Shown: in pieces, positions 33,507 to 45,396 of the stretch
Layout: each line of letters starts with the position of its first letter
Numbering within the stretch: position 1 is the stretch's first letter
NCBI RefSeq assembly: GCF_950295315.1
Contig: NC_080164.1
Location: 61,704,042-61,768,041, forward strand
Reading direction: 5' to 3'
DNA length: 64,000 bases
DNA from: Erinaceus europaeus
Taxonomy: Eukaryota > Chordata > Mammalia > Eulipotyphla > Erinaceidae
The notes under the pieces: generated by a model
What the model was told of the DNA's origin: nothing
The model's input: only the letters and a program-made list of their open reading frames with translations
Databases searched by the model: none
Made by a program: the position numbers and the translations under genes

Positions 33507-34042
33507 GTGAGTACCGTTTACACCAGTGGTCCTCTCATTCACTTTACAATACAATACATGCTATGGATTCTCCTGCCCAAAATGGTTTAGCTACAGATGT
33601 GCCTGAGTCTTTATATGCCCAGGATAGGAACTCAAGAACAGAAAGGTCACATTTTCTAAACCAACCTCTTGCCACCACCATTAGTATGTCTAATGATTCA
33701 TTAGGAATACCAGCTAAAAATAGCGTAGAGTCATTTCCTATGACTGATCCATCTCAGCCATTTTTATCCCTGAATACAGAATTAGTTAGTAATATTAGTG
33801 GGTTACGCTCCAGGCCATTCACCAGAGTAGCTGGCCAGGCTTATGCCTCTTTGAATAAAGCTGCACAAAAAGATAGTAAACAGGTTTCTGATAATCAGAA
33901 CTCTAGTAACAGTAGCCCACTGTGTCCTATAGATAGCAGTAATCTTACTCCTCCTGCATGCCTCGATTCAGATGACACAGAAGCTGCATTACTGGTTTCT
34001 GAGGATAATCAAACAGTTTGGTATGAGTATGGTTGTGTATAA
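33507..34042 (+). CDS. CCDC88A: Read-through C-terminus of long Girdin isoform, ends YGCV
   Basis: If the donor at 33507 is not used, the frame stays open for 178 further codons (SEYRLHQWSSHSLYNTIHAM.. to ..SEDNQTVWYEYGCV, TAA at 34040-34042). The last residues, GCV, are the PDZ-binding motif of the paralogue Daple (CCDC88C), and the extension is Ser/Asn/Thr-rich like the rest of the tail. A Girdin isoform with such a C-terminus (GIV-L) has been reported to localise at cell junctions through PDZ proteins. Poly(A) signals AATAAA follow at 34903, 34960/34964 and 35196, so a complete alternative 3' end is available. In the short isoform this segment is intron. Open for 178 codons with no stop is unlikely by chance in AT-rich intron. 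Confidence 0.85.
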
Positions 34043-35536
34043 TCAAAGATCACAATATAAAATGATGTTATTTGATATACATTTATGCTTCTATAATTTT
34101 CTTATTTGAAAAACTGCTGTGAAAAAGTACCATTTGCCATTTCCCAGGCTTATATTTCTGTTTCTAAGTTGTGACAAATTGTTCAGCTGTACAACATGGC
34201 ACGTATATAATTGTGAATATGTAACCCATGCCTGAACCTGCATGAAATATGAATTGCATTGTGCATTTTTTGCATGACTTTATAAACCTTAGCAGTATAT
34301 ACTCTGTCACATTTCTTGTTGCCTGATAAGAGATTGTTACTTTGATGTCTAGACGCATGTTAAAGTAGTTGCATGCTATCAATATAATTACCAAGAAGAC
34401 ATTTCCAGGTCATTTATTTTGCTGCTTCCACAAAACAAATCTCATTTTCTTCCTATCTTCCTGTGCTTCCTTTCCTTGCTGCCTTCTCACTCCTTTGTTT
34501 TTTCTAGTAAGTGCATTTCATATTGCACATGTATAGTATCAAAAAAAGACTATATGTGTAAAAAATGTTTTTTCTTTTCTCATTTAATACCTAATGTCCT
34601 GCTGCTTTACTTTTAAAGAAATAGTTAAAACTGCATCAACACTTATCTAGAAAATATTACGGCCATATTTATCAAATTGTGCAGATTTAAAACATTAATT
34701 TTTTTTTAAAAGCCATCAACGTTAAATGTGATTTAAACACTGACTAGGAACATTTGCATTAATTCTATTTCTTACCTGTACTTTTCTGCATCTGGTAAAT
34801 ATAAGAGTTCAACTGAAATATTCTTCAAGAAGATTTCTTACTCTGAATCAGTTAACATGGTAGTTTTTCCAGTACTTTTTTTTTTTTATCTAGAACTTGA
34901 GAAATAAACCAAATCATACTCTGTTTGAATTCTGCATTATTACTCATATTCAAAAAACAAATAAATAAAAATAAGAAGTTCAAAAAGTGATGAAGGTTGT
35001 TACACCAATAGTTCTGTACTTATTAAACTATATCTTGAAGACAAAGATTTTAACTCATTGGCATTTAGAAGGAATGCTTTGAATTGTAATTTTCTAAGTA
35101 GGGAGGAAATTATTGTTAAAAGCATGTTGTTAAATTGTTAGTTTGGCCAAAGGAAACAGATCCATAGAGAATTATTGAAATTTCTGTCCTTTATAAATAA
35201 AGCCACCCCCAAAATAAAATTGTTTTGGATACTAAATCCCTTCCTTTTAGACTATTGACCTTACTTCTTTCTCATAACCAGCTACTACTAAAAATATTTC
35301 TAATGCAGGTAATCAAATGAACACAATTAGAAATTTTTTATTTACCACCTGACATTTTATTTTAAAATTTTTATTTTAGGGGTGGCTTTCTTTCACTAAC
35401 TCTCTCATTAATAAATAAATAAAAATTTTTAAGTTTTATTCCTAGGTTATTAAAAGGAAAAAAAGGACATCAAAAACATGTGATGTGCTAGAACTATGAG
35501 ATAACTGACAAGAGGGAGTTGTGTATTCATGTAGTT

Positions 35537-35735
35537 TCAAGGGCCATGTGGTGGCAACACCTGGTTTAGCGCACATGTTATAATGTGCAAGGTCCTGGGT
35601 TTGAGCCCCTGGTCCCCACCTGCAGAGGAAAAGAACCAGACATCCCTCTGGTGCATGTGCTGCCAGGGATCGAACTCAGGATCTCAAGCATGAGAGTCCA
35701 ACACTTTATCCATTGAGCCACCTCCCAGACCACAC
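35537..35735. mobile_element. Head-to-head type B (+) and type D (-) SINE fragments
   Basis: Plus-strand type B head to CCCCACCTGCAGAGGAAAAG (35537-35628), abutting a minus-strand type D body (35630-35735). Confidence 0.7.
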
Positions 35736-35909
35736 AGTAATAAAACTAAATGGTAAATAAAAGTGAGATTAGATGGAGAACCACATGGTATACACCAATG
35801 TAATAGTGTTAATTAATTTCCATATTGAGTTAAATTTTAACTTTTCAGATGTTACAAATATGATACAATAAATTTTAAATATATTTTGTAATAGTGAGAA
35901 ATCAAGTGC

Positions 35910-36072
35910 GTGGTCTGGGAGGTAGCGCAGTGGCTAAGGCACTAGGCTCTCAAGAACAAGGCCCTGAGTTCAATCCCCAGCAGCACATGTACCAGAATTG
36001 TGATGTCTGGTTCTTTCTCTCCCTCCTATCTTTCTCATTGATAAATAAAATCTTTTAAAAAATAGAAGAAAA
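35910..36072 (+). mobile_element. SINE type D
   Basis: Complete copy flanked by AAATCAAGTGC. Head GTGGTCTGGGAGGTAGCGCA, tail ATAAATAAAATC. Confidence 0.87.
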
Positions 36073-36261
36073 AAAAATCAAGTGCTACTGACAGCTATAT
36101 AACTGGTTTATAAAATCAGACTCAGAGGAAAAATTATTAATAGTTCAAATGGCTATCATTTTATAAATGTGTTTTCAAATGGAACATACATTTGTGTGCA
36201 TAAGACAGAATTATACTTTCTCTATATGTCTTGAAGGACTATTTCTTGTATTTATTTATTT

Positions 36262-36405
36262 TATTTTTACCAGAGCACTGCTCAGCTCTGGCTTATAGTG
36301 GTGCTCAGCTCTGGCTTATAGTGGTATAGGGGATTAAACCCGGGACTTGGGAGCCTCAAGCAAGAGAGTCTCTTTGCATAACCACTATGCTATCTATGCC
36401 CACCC
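36262..36405 (-). mobile_element. SINE type C with tandem duplication
   Basis: Minus-strand type C containing two direct copies of CTCAGCTCTGGCTTATAGTG (about 36280-36326), absent from other copies. Confidence 0.8.
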
Positions 36406-37255
36406 CAAATTGTTTGATTATACAAATTTAGACTTTCTCCAAAAACTTTGACTAGCTTCAGGATCATGGGACTTCCTTCCCCAAAATTCTAGTTTCTTAC
36501 GTATTTTTCTTCATAGCACATGGAATCAGAATTTTAGTGGTGGGAAAAAACTTGGAAATCATATATAGCCATTGTTCCCAAACTTAAAAAAAATCAGCAT
36601 AATACTTCTATAAATCTTTGCAAAGATGCAAAAAAAAAAAAAAAGGCATTAAGTGAAGCAAATACTGGTTGAGCAGCTATACATTTTTCCTTTTCATCCA
36701 CATAACATGGATTCACAAAGGATTCTTTGAAATACATCAATATTTGGTGGCTTGGTACTCTTTTAATTTCATAAATTTTTGTAAAGCTGAATAGCTTCGT
36801 TATTCTTAGGTTTCTGTTAGTGTGTGACAGTGTAAACTTATATTGTTAAGCACTAGGTTCCCCTTAATTGTAACTCTAGCTGTTATAGTATAAATTAGTA
36901 TATTATTTGCCTATAAAGTATGCCCTGAGTTCTAGTTTTTATTGTAAATTATTACAAATATTTCATTGTGGATACTTCTGCTACACTCAAGATTCATTTT
37001 TATTTTGAAAATGTATGTGACCACTTAGCTAATGGATATAAGTAAATCCATATACTAAGAGGGCATGATACATTATAGTTTCTAAAATATATAAAACTCA
37101 GCCCATAAACAATAAAATGTCAATTGGATTAGTAAATTTCCCTGTGTTAGATTTCTCCCCCTTGCTGTAATCAAAGAGCTCATTGGTCACTGATCTTCAT
37201 GAATGGCATTATGTTAAACTTTTAATTAAATAACATGAAATGCTTTCTCCTGCAG

Positions 37256-37320
37256 ATATGGACAAAGTACAAGAAAGCAGAAAATCAAAAAGCAGGTCTA
37301 GGGAGCAACAAAGCTCCTAA
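37256..37320 (+). CDS. CCDC88A: Girdin last exon (short isoform C-terminus)
   Basis: After CTCCTGCAG the exon completes Asn and encodes MDKVQESRKSKSRSREQQSS followed by TAA (37318-37320). This matches the end of human Girdin as I recall it (human V and N replaced by M and K). The basic RS-rich tail has no PDZ motif. With it, the ten exons total 1692 nt, an exact multiple of three, which supports all nine splice junctions. Confidence 0.95.
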
Positions 37321-40300
37321 TTCTGTTACCCACTACAATGACTTGTGGGCCCAGTGGTGAGTTTCTTGCTTAAAATGTAGATGAGATTAGTCTCATTTAT
37401 ACAGACTAACTGCTTTAAGTATAAAAACAAGTGCACATTGCATTAACAGATGTAAATATTGCTTGCTTAATTTGTTTCCTTCTTAGTAAAGCAGAATTAG
37501 GTAAATACTTTAAGTTTGTGTCTGTTAGTGCAATAAATGAAACTTTTAAGATTCTTTTCTTTCAATTTAAATGTTATTTTTTTCTAGTGAGTAATTCTTC
37601 ATGAATTATTATTTAATAGTTTTTTTTTTTTAGTTTGAATTTTGTTTTTGGTAGTAGGAACACAGCTTCCTTGTAACTGTGTTGATAACTAAAAATAAAC
37701 TAAATGCTTTTTCTATGAAGCGCCACTTAAAAGATTGCCTTTCTGTCATTCTGATAGGAATGTGTAGTGCATGCTATTCTTTTTTTATTATTATTATCTT
37801 CTTCTTTTGTTGCCCTTATCGCCATTGAGGTTATTGTTTTTATTATTGCTGTTGTTGTTGGATAGGACAGAGAGAAATTGAGAGAGGAGGGGAAGACAGA
37901 GAGGGGGAGAGAAAGATAGACACCTGCAGACCTGCTTCACCACCTGTGAAGCAAATCCCCTGCAGGTGGGGAGCCAGGGGCTTGAAACGGGATCCTTCCG
38001 ACAGCCCTTGCACTTCACACCATGTGCGCTTAACCCACTGCGCCGCCACCCGGCTCCCTGTGCATGCTGTTCTTACATGCTCTGTATTTTATATCTCTTC
38101 AAGCTTTTCTTATATTTTCTTTCTTCTTTCTACTTTCCAACTAAATACAGAGAGAAAAATTGTCCTTCAGTTTCGCCTTTATTTCTGAAGTAACAAGACA
38201 CCCAACATATAGGATTCATTTTTAAACCTTTAAGGAGACTTTAATCAATCCTTCGTGACTAGAGCAGGCAAGAAATACAAACCTTCATTCCTTCCTTGAA
38301 TCAAGGAGCACTACTGGAGTCAACTGCCAAATTTTTTAGAAGGTTTTAGGACTTATATACATTGTACTGTTAAGATCTACTCAATAAAGGATGTTCTCTC
38401 ACTAAGGACCAAGTGTTTTACAGTTTGAAGAAGTACTCCAAGAACAATCTTCTTTCATCATTTGTTTATGGATTTATTCATGTTTGTTTAATGTTTCTGT
38501 TAAGTATTAGCCAAAATCTAGCCATTTATATTTAGTTGTGTAAATCTAAATTAAATGCTGTAGTATGTTGTGGAATGTATTATATATGAAGATACAGAGA
38601 ACATTGTTTTGGCATGTCAGAGCCTTTTGGCTAGCCGACTGCATGTATTGGTTTTTTTAAGCCAATTATTTTGACACACTGCAAAAGAAATCCAGTTTGT
38701 AAGGTAAATCTGAAGACTCTACTTATGTAGGAGTTAGAAAAAAAATTAGTTACATTCATCTTGCCATATTCCCCACTAAGCAACACTAAGCATTCACACA
38801 TGAATCCAAGGTACTTAAACTGTGTTTTCCTGAAACTTTGTAGTAAGATGGTTTTCCAGCAAATGGCACTCCCAAGATAAAACCTATTGTGTTCATTCAT
38901 TTCCTTTCATAGTATTGGTGTGTGTGTGTGTGTGTGTGTGTTTTCCACTTGAGAGCTGACTGTTGCTTAAGAAGTTTTCTTATGGCAAAAATAATGTAAA
39001 TAATTTGCTATGATCTGCATTTTGCCAGGATCTCATTTAATATTACAATTATCATTTATTAATAAGAATTATTCTGTTTATGTTCTTTATAATATTACAT
39101 TAAAGTTGATAACTATTACAGATACTTTTGAAACATTTGTATGCATTTGTTACCTTAAAAATTTGTGGGAAGCACAAAAAAGTAGGTCCAGTTAACCCAG
39201 AACTTGTTTTTTTGTAGTTCAAATTTTATAACACAGTTTTATTTTCTTATGAAATCAAGATGCATTGATACTTATGAATGCAAACTAATGCAAATTATTT
39301 CACAAGTATCAGAACAATTGGAGTTCTGAAATGAAAATTAATGTTTTCATTTTAATAGTATACTTCTTATGCTCATTACCAGCTCTAAAGATCTTTTTTG
39401 AGTAACTCCATATTCCATAGTGAGTGGTTTATGATCTGTGTCATTATTAACCCAGTAGCATGAAAAAAAGTGTGTCTCTTTCCTCCCAATACTTTCTCCC
39501 TTTTTAGTAGACCAGTAGCATGTTATGTTCATAATCTACTTTAAGAAAGAACATTTATAAATATAGCTTGTATAGTTGACTAGAAATTAGATAAAGGTAC
39601 AGAACTTGGATTTAAGTTAATGCCACCACTAATTTAGATTTTGCCACCAAATAATGCTATAAAGTCCAGTCCCTTTTAAGCTTTTGGATGAAAGGTGCTA
39701 TGTAAATGTAAATACAAAGGATTCTTACTAAATTGTAAGTATTGCACAACAAACATTTAGTACCCATTCTCTAGACTTTAAAACCTCTCCATCATGACTC
39801 CCTAGATTCACATATGAAATTGATTATGGGCAACATGGCAGTCTAGAGATAGTCACATGTAAAAAATGTAAATTCATTTGTAGGTGAATAAATTTAAATA
39901 TAGATACTATGTTTTAGCTAAATACAGTAAGTGGGTTACTTAGATTTATATTAACTAGCATCTAATTTGCACAACTAGGACACATCCCAGGACAAATAAT
40001 GAAAGTTAAAATTTAATAAGTAGGAGACACCTCCCCCCCCCCCAGTGAAGGTGAATGTTATCACAGCTTGATCTCATCAGACACTAATATCCTAAAACAG
40101 ATTCTGCTGGGTTAAGCAGCATATTATTTCAAACAAAAGTACTTATGGAGAGCATCTAAAGCACAGATTCTGAAGCATACCATGAGAAAACAGCTAAAGA
40201 GACAACTATGGGAACATAAGTATGAATATTCTTAATTATACCGATCACCTTCTTACCATTTCCAGAAAGGACTAGATAATAACCACATCTTCCCCCAAAA

Positions 40301-41340
40301 GATAACTTTAGAAGCAAACACTGATGGAAGTCACTGTTTTCCTTAGATAAACTTTAGGACAATTTTTTCCTGAGTAGGGCCTGACATGTTTTTGATTATG
40401 TGGCTCTATTCTAAATACCTAAACCCCCAAGGAAACTGAATTCATTATATAGGGTAATAGTTTTGGCCCAGAGCTCCAATAAAGTGCTTCATATAGGCCA
40501 TATGGAAATGTTTGGTCCAAGTTTTTGAACTGGTGGTTACCAAAGAGCTCATGTAACAGGTTTATATGTAGCACCTTTCATGCAAGGCATGGTAAAAACC
40601 CATTTTAAAATCACTGTGCATATTAAAGAACTATAGCCACCTCACCAATGAAGTATTACAACCTGTACTGTCTTAACAGTTTATGTCAGAAAGTGGAAAA
40701 GATACTGTACCAAATCTGAAATTACAGTGAGGAGTAATAATGTATGCTAAATGACTGTTGTATTTAAGTTACTTTTTGTGTTAAAAGTGGTGAATTTTTT
40801 ATGTTTTTCTTTTCTGCTACACTTAGTCCTGAGATGTATTTATTCTTTAAACCTTGAATGAATAATGCAGAAGGAACCCATTTATAATATCAATCTTCAT
40901 GTACATGTTGAGAGATATTTGGACAATGAAAATGCCTTAAAAGGAATGGTTATGGATAAAGTTGCACTTATAACACCCTTTTACAAACTTATTTTAAATT
41001 GTCTTTTTTTTATTAACTTTTTTTGTTTTTAGTTTTGGCCATTGTACCTATAACTGTTATTAAAACCAAATCAAATAATAGAAAAGCTGTAACATTTCCT
41101 TTAAAAGTAATGCTACTGAGGGATTTGGCATTGAATGCCAAAAGTTTCAATATTTGACAATAATTAATACCATTCACAGAAATCCAAAAGTCCTTAACAA
41201 GAGGTGCCATTGCTTGGTTATTTGTCTTTTAAAAAACATTTTCACTTTAGTTTTTTAATCTTATTTCTATTAAAATTTAAGTTGGTATAACAATCTTATC
41301 AAACTGATAATAAACAATAAAACAAAGAGGAGATTTCTTA
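37321..41340 (+). other. CCDC88A: CCDC88A 3' UTR (3' end not fixed)
   Basis: About 4 kb with strikingly few repeats compared with the rest of the window: one type A SINE (37781), a GT microsatellite (about 38921-38941) and nothing else named. Candidate AATAAA signals are at 37532, 37694, 38383, 39887, 41309 and 41316. The low repeat load and the known long 3' UTR of mammalian CCDC88A suggest transcription to about 41.3 kb; the true end is inference. Confidence 0.55.
37781..38057 (-). mobile_element. SINE type A in the CCDC88A 3' UTR
   Basis: Minus-strand full-length copy; GTGCATGCT[A/G]TTCTT is duplicated at its ends. It would be transcribed as antisense SINE in the mRNA. Confidence 0.88.
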
Positions 41341-42570
41341 ACAAGTGGTTAGTAGTCATTTAAAACTGATGTAATTTTAATCTTTATTTTTTTTTCCTTT
41401 TCCTTTGTTGCAGAAAATGTATTTTCAGATATAACTTATACCCTTGTTTGGATGGTTGTATCTATGAAATGCTTTGGATGAGTTTTTTTTTTTTTTTAAT
41501 ATTTATTTATTCCCTTTTGTTGCCCTGTTGTGGATGAGTCTTAAGAGACTTTGGGAGAAAAGTGTCTATCAGTTCTGTCAATACCAAAATGGGTTCAAGT
41601 GTTGACCTTTCATTTAACTGACAGACTTTGGGAGGAATGTTTGAGATGCCAACCAGGTCCGTCTTTCTGGGACCATTTTCATCAAGTGGGGAGGGTATGT
41701 AGTTAGACCTATCTAAGGTCTTCAGTGCCTTTTATTTTAGACATTAAACCTTCATCTATATGAAAAGGAAAATAAAATTGCTTTTCTAAGAAAAAATAAT
41801 ACAAAGTAAGTAAAAACTAACGTGGGCTTATGGAGTATATTTCTTAATTTCATCTTGGCTAAATTCAATATAACATTAAAATTCTCTACTGGCCAAAGGA
41901 ATTGCTCTGGTAGGTGATTTCTAGCACTATATAGTGCCATGGCACAGGGTCAACTCTGGGGCCGGCATTTCTCTCTCTCCCTATGAGTGAAAAACGAGGC
42001 CCTTGAAGTAATGAAATCACAAAAGTGTCAGGCCCCAGTTAATCGGGGGGAAAAAAAATCTATGGTTAAATGTGTCATTTCCAATTTTAGGTAAAAAGAA
42101 ATGACAAGTTACCTTTTAGTAACACTAGATAGTACCAATTAAGTACAAAATAAGGAAAATTGAATGGTCAAATTTAAGAAAATATGCTATACTCAGACAA
42201 ATAACCCACTTGGTTGTGCTAAAGAAAAACATGAGAAATATCGTTGCAATCTACAGCAGAACCAGTTAATGGTTTTGTTTGAATCTAAGTGAATAACTAT
42301 GTCAATTTTCCTATTTTTAGCTCCTATAATAGTATACAGCTAATGATACATTATCCTAGAATCTTATGCTATTTCAGAAGCCATAATTGAAAGGGAATGA
42401 GTAAGAATTAAAATAGCCTAGATTGAAGAAATTTGTTCAAGTAGCTTCAAATTCTAGCCTAAATGAGGGACTGAACATCTTTATAAATGACCTGTGTATA
42501 ATCTATTGTTTTAAAATGTAATTTTATTTAACATTTTTCATCGTTGTTTCTGGATCAAAACTTTCCATAA
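41340..42570. other. Intergenic stretch between CCDC88A and PRORSD1
   Basis: Unique AT-rich sequence apart from a roughly 40-bp type A tail fragment at 41486-41526 flanked by T[T/G]GGATGAGT. I see no exon. Confidence 0.55.
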
Positions 42571-43060
42571 GCTGGGTGGTGGCACATCTGGTTGAGCGCA
42601 CATGTTACAATGCACAAGGTCCCAGGTTCAAGTCCCCGGTCCCTACCTGCAGGGGCAAAGTAGTGAAGCAAGGCTGCAGGTGTCTCTCTGTCTCTCTCCC
42701 TATCACCCCCTTCCCTCTCAATTTCTGGCTGTGTCTATCCAATAAATAAATATTTTAAAAAATGAAAAACAAAAAACTTTCCAAAGAGGGAGTCGGGCAG
42801 TAGCACAGCAGGTTAAGCGCACATAGCGTGAAGCGCTAGGACCAGCATAAGGGTCCTGGTTCGAGCCCCCGGCTCCCCACCTGTAGGGGAGTCACTTCAA
42901 AGGCGGTGAAGCAGGTCTGCATTTGTCTTTCACTCCCCCTCTGTCTTCCCTTCCTCTCTCCATTTCTCTCTGTCCTGTCTAACAACGACGACATCAATAA
43001 CAATAACTACAACAATTAAAAAGGCAAGAAAAGGGAAAATAAATATTTTTAAAAGTTTTT
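42571..43060 (+). mobile_element. Type B then type A SINE
   Basis: Type B at about 42571-42763 (GCTGGGTGGTGGCACATCTG head), then type A at about 42787-43060 (GGGAGTCGGGCAGTAGCACA head). Both have complete bodies and A-rich ends. Confidence 0.85.
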
Positions 43061-43299
43061 TTTAAAAACTTTTTCAAAAATAAACCTTTATAGAGCATTT
43101 ACTCTAGCTTATGTCTCATTTTAAAAAGTTAGTTGTTTAGGGATGGCAAGGTCATTCTAGAAGGCTATGCACACAACCCATTTAAACCACCAGCCCTCAT
43201 GGCACTGCAGAAAGTTTTGGTGCTATGATGCTTGTTTACCTGAAAAAAAATCAGCCTAGAGCCCCAACTGGTAAAACCAAAATGGTAAAATCAAGACCA

Positions 43300-43570
43300 T
43301 GAGACCAGAGAGGTGGCTCAGCAGGTGGAGCACATGCCTTATAAACCTGAGCTCCAGGTTAAGACCCTGACACCATATATGCCAGAGCAGCATTTTCTCT
43401 CGTTAAAGAAATATCCAATTAATTACAAAATGCAATGATGCAGGTTCAAGCCCCTGGTCCCCACTTGTAGGAAGGAAGTTTCACAAGAGGTGAAGCAGTG
43501 CTGCAGGTGTCTCTGTCTCTCCCTCTCTACCCCCTTCCCTCTCAATTTCTGTCCTATCAAATAAAAAAAA
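43300..43570 (+). mobile_element. Type E SINE and 5'-truncated type B SINE
   Basis: Type E-like at about 43300-43435 (AGAGAGGTGGCTCAGCAGGT) followed by a type B body lacking its head (about 43440-43570), only 130 bases from the PRORSD1 stop codon. Confidence 0.65.
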
Positions 43571-43679
43571 TTTTTCCTCCTAAAGTGATTTTACTAGGTA
43601 ATCAAACCAAGGTGCTAAATATTATTATCATTTTTAATGTTAGCTGTAAAGTACAAATAGGAAAATTGGCTTTCAGAAA

Positions 43680-43685
43680 TTTATT
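43680..43685 (-). terminator. PRORSD1: Candidate PRORSD1 poly(A) signal
   Basis: TTTATT on the plus strand gives AATAAA on the minus strand, 17 bases beyond the PRORSD1 stop codon. It would make a very short 3' UTR; other signals further downstream are possible. Confidence 0.4.
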
Positions 43686-43701
43686 GTAAAAGACAGCCAA
43701 A

Positions 43702-44133
43702 TTAGATTTTATCAAAATTAAGTATTATGGGATCATGTCCTGTCTTCTTCACAAATGTAAGAAAATCTTCAGGGCTCAAGCCCATGGTTGCAGCATTAGT
43801 CATTGGATGAAAGTACACTTTTTCATGTCCACCTTCCAAAAAAGCAGAATCCAGAACAAATTTCACATCTCCATCATCACAGAAGAGTGCCATGGGTGTG
43901 GCACAGCCTTGGCGAACTCTGAGTTTTTCTAACATGGCTGTTTCATCAGCAAACCGTAGATTTCCACTCCCAAGACCTAATTTCTTGGCAAGGTCATTTA
44001 AATTAATTTGTCTATCATGAAGAACTGTAACCAGCCAATAGCCTTTTTTCTTCTTATCTTTAAGAAATAAGTTCTTACTGTGTGCTCCTTTCAAATGTTG
44101 AACGTGAGGCATCATTTCTTCAACTGTAAACAC
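43702..44133 (-). CDS. PRORSD1: PRORSD1 exon 2: trans-editing (YbaK/ProX-like) domain
   Basis: Reading right to left, after a TTTTTTATAG acceptor, the exon encodes VFTVEEMMPHVQHLKGAHSK.. through ..GHDPIILNFDKI and stops at 43702-43704. The product is a free-standing homologue of the INS editing domain of bacterial prolyl-tRNA synthetase (YbaK/ProX superfamily), expected to deacylate mischarged tRNA in the cytosol (alanyl-tRNA(Pro) in characterised ProXp-ala proteins). Family landmarks seen: the Lys in GAHSKNLFLKD, GYWLVTVL, the LGSGNLRFAD loop, GDVKFVLDSAFLEGG, VYFHPMTNAATMG and the KKTGHDP active-site loop. No frameshift or internal stop. Joined to exon 1 it gives 171 residues, about the size of the mouse protein as I recall it. 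In human the locus is a pseudogene. Confidence 0.93.
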   Translation of the reverse strand: MFTVEEMMPHVQHLKGAHSKNLFLKDKKKKGYWLVTVLHDRQINLNDLAKKLGLGSGNLRFADETAMLEKLRVRQGCATPMALFCDDGDVKFVLDSAFLEGGHEKVYFHPMTNAATMGLSPEDFLTFVKKTGHDPIILNFDKI

Positions 44134-44232
44134 CTATAAAAAAATCACAAAATAAATGTAAATGAACATATGCACATACTGCATACAGGATTTTTGCTTT
44201 CTAGGAGAAAGAATCAAAGTTAAAGAATCCTG

Positions 44233-44490
44233 AGGGAGTCTGGCGGTAGCACCGCGGGTTAAGGGCACATGGCGCGAAGCACAAGAACCAGCGTAAAGAT
44301 TCCGGTTAGACCCCCAGCTCCCCACCTGCAGGAGAGTCGTTTCACAAGCAGTGAAGCAGGTCTGTAGGTGTCTTTCTCACCCCTCTCTCTCCATTTCTCT
44401 CTGCCCTGTCCAACAACATTATCAATAACAATAATAGCTACAACAACAATAAAAAAGGGGCAACAAAAAGGAAATAAGTAAATATAAAAC
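44233..44490 (+). mobile_element. SINE type A
   Basis: GGGAGTCTGGCGGTAGCACC head; AATCCTGA duplicated at both ends. Confidence 0.87.
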
Positions 44491-44633
44491 AAAATCCTGA
44501 ATTTCACTTGTAGAAAGCTATTTCTAAAACATATCCAGGATTATAAAGCCTTGCTATTTCAGTTATTCTCAAGCAGGTTTTCTTGTGCTATTTCTCTATT
44601 CAATGTGCTAACTTTCAAATACCTAGCATGGCG

Positions 44634-44900
44634 GAAGTCGGGCGGTAGCACAGCGGGTCAAGCGCACATAGCGCAAAGTGCAAGGACCGGTTGAAGGATC
44701 CCTGTTCGAGCCCCCGGCTCCTGACCTGTAGGGGAGTCGCTTCACATGCAGTGAAGCAGGTCTGCAGGTGTCTTTCTCTCACCCTCTCTGTCTTCCCCCT
44801 CCTCTCTCCATTTCTCTCTGTCTTATCCAACAACGACATTATCATCAACAACAAATTACAACAACAAGGGCAACAAAAGGGAGTAAATAAAAAAAAAAAA
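44634..44900 (+). mobile_element. SINE type A
   Basis: GGAAGTCGGGCGGTAGCACA head; flanks share CAAATA[C/T]CTA. Confidence 0.87.
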
Positions 44901-45049
44901 CACCCAAATATCTAAGGTGCTGTTTTATTGGAGTGCTTCCTATTACTCTAGGCCACCTGGATTTCATTCAGAGGACTGCAGTTTCTTGTGTCTTCATGTG
45001 GTTCCCCATGTGTATCATGGATGTTTATTTTTAATAGAATTTTTTTAAT

Positions 45050-45382
45050 TGCTCTATTGGGGAGAGAGCACGTAAGACACCTGCAGTACTGCTTCACAAC
45101 TGGAGAAGCTTTCCACCTGCAGGTTGGATGGGGGTTGGCAAGGGGTTGAACCCAGGTTGGGTCCTTGCACATTGTAACGTGTGCTTGACCCCTTAAGTAA
45201 TGTCTTTTTAAAATTATCTTTATTTATTAGAAGCAGCCAGAATTGAGAGGCAGGGAAGATAGGGAAAGAGGCAAGGCACCTGCAGTCCTGCTTCACCACT
45301 CATGAATTTTTCCCCTACCGGTGGGGCTCAGGGGCTTGAACCTGGGTCCTTAAGAACTGTCATATGCACCACCACCCGGCCC
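45050..45382 (-). mobile_element. Two type B SINEs in tandem
   Basis: About 45050-45192 and 45212-45382, both minus strand, with CACCTGCAG and CTTGAACC[C/T] landmarks. The second ends in CACCACCCGGCCC. Confidence 0.75.
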
Positions 45383-45396
45383 TAATAATAAGAGGC

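Larger units (their letters stand above)
34043..37255 (+). other. CCDC88A: Last CCDC88A intron / 3' UTR of long isoform
   Basis: The first 1.3 kb is repeat-free, AT-rich and carries three groups of AATAAA (34903, 34960, 35196), fitting a 3' UTR. Then come a type D tail fragment (about 35385-35435), adjoining type B(+)/type D(-) fragments, type D and type C SINEs, and unique sequence 36410-37255 to the acceptor TTTCTCCTGCAG. Confidence 0.7.

Noticed and set aside
33083..34042. A single 319-codon intronless gene
   Set aside because: The first 141 or so codons are the Girdin exon starting upstream at 33044; it is an exon plus read-through, not a separate gene.
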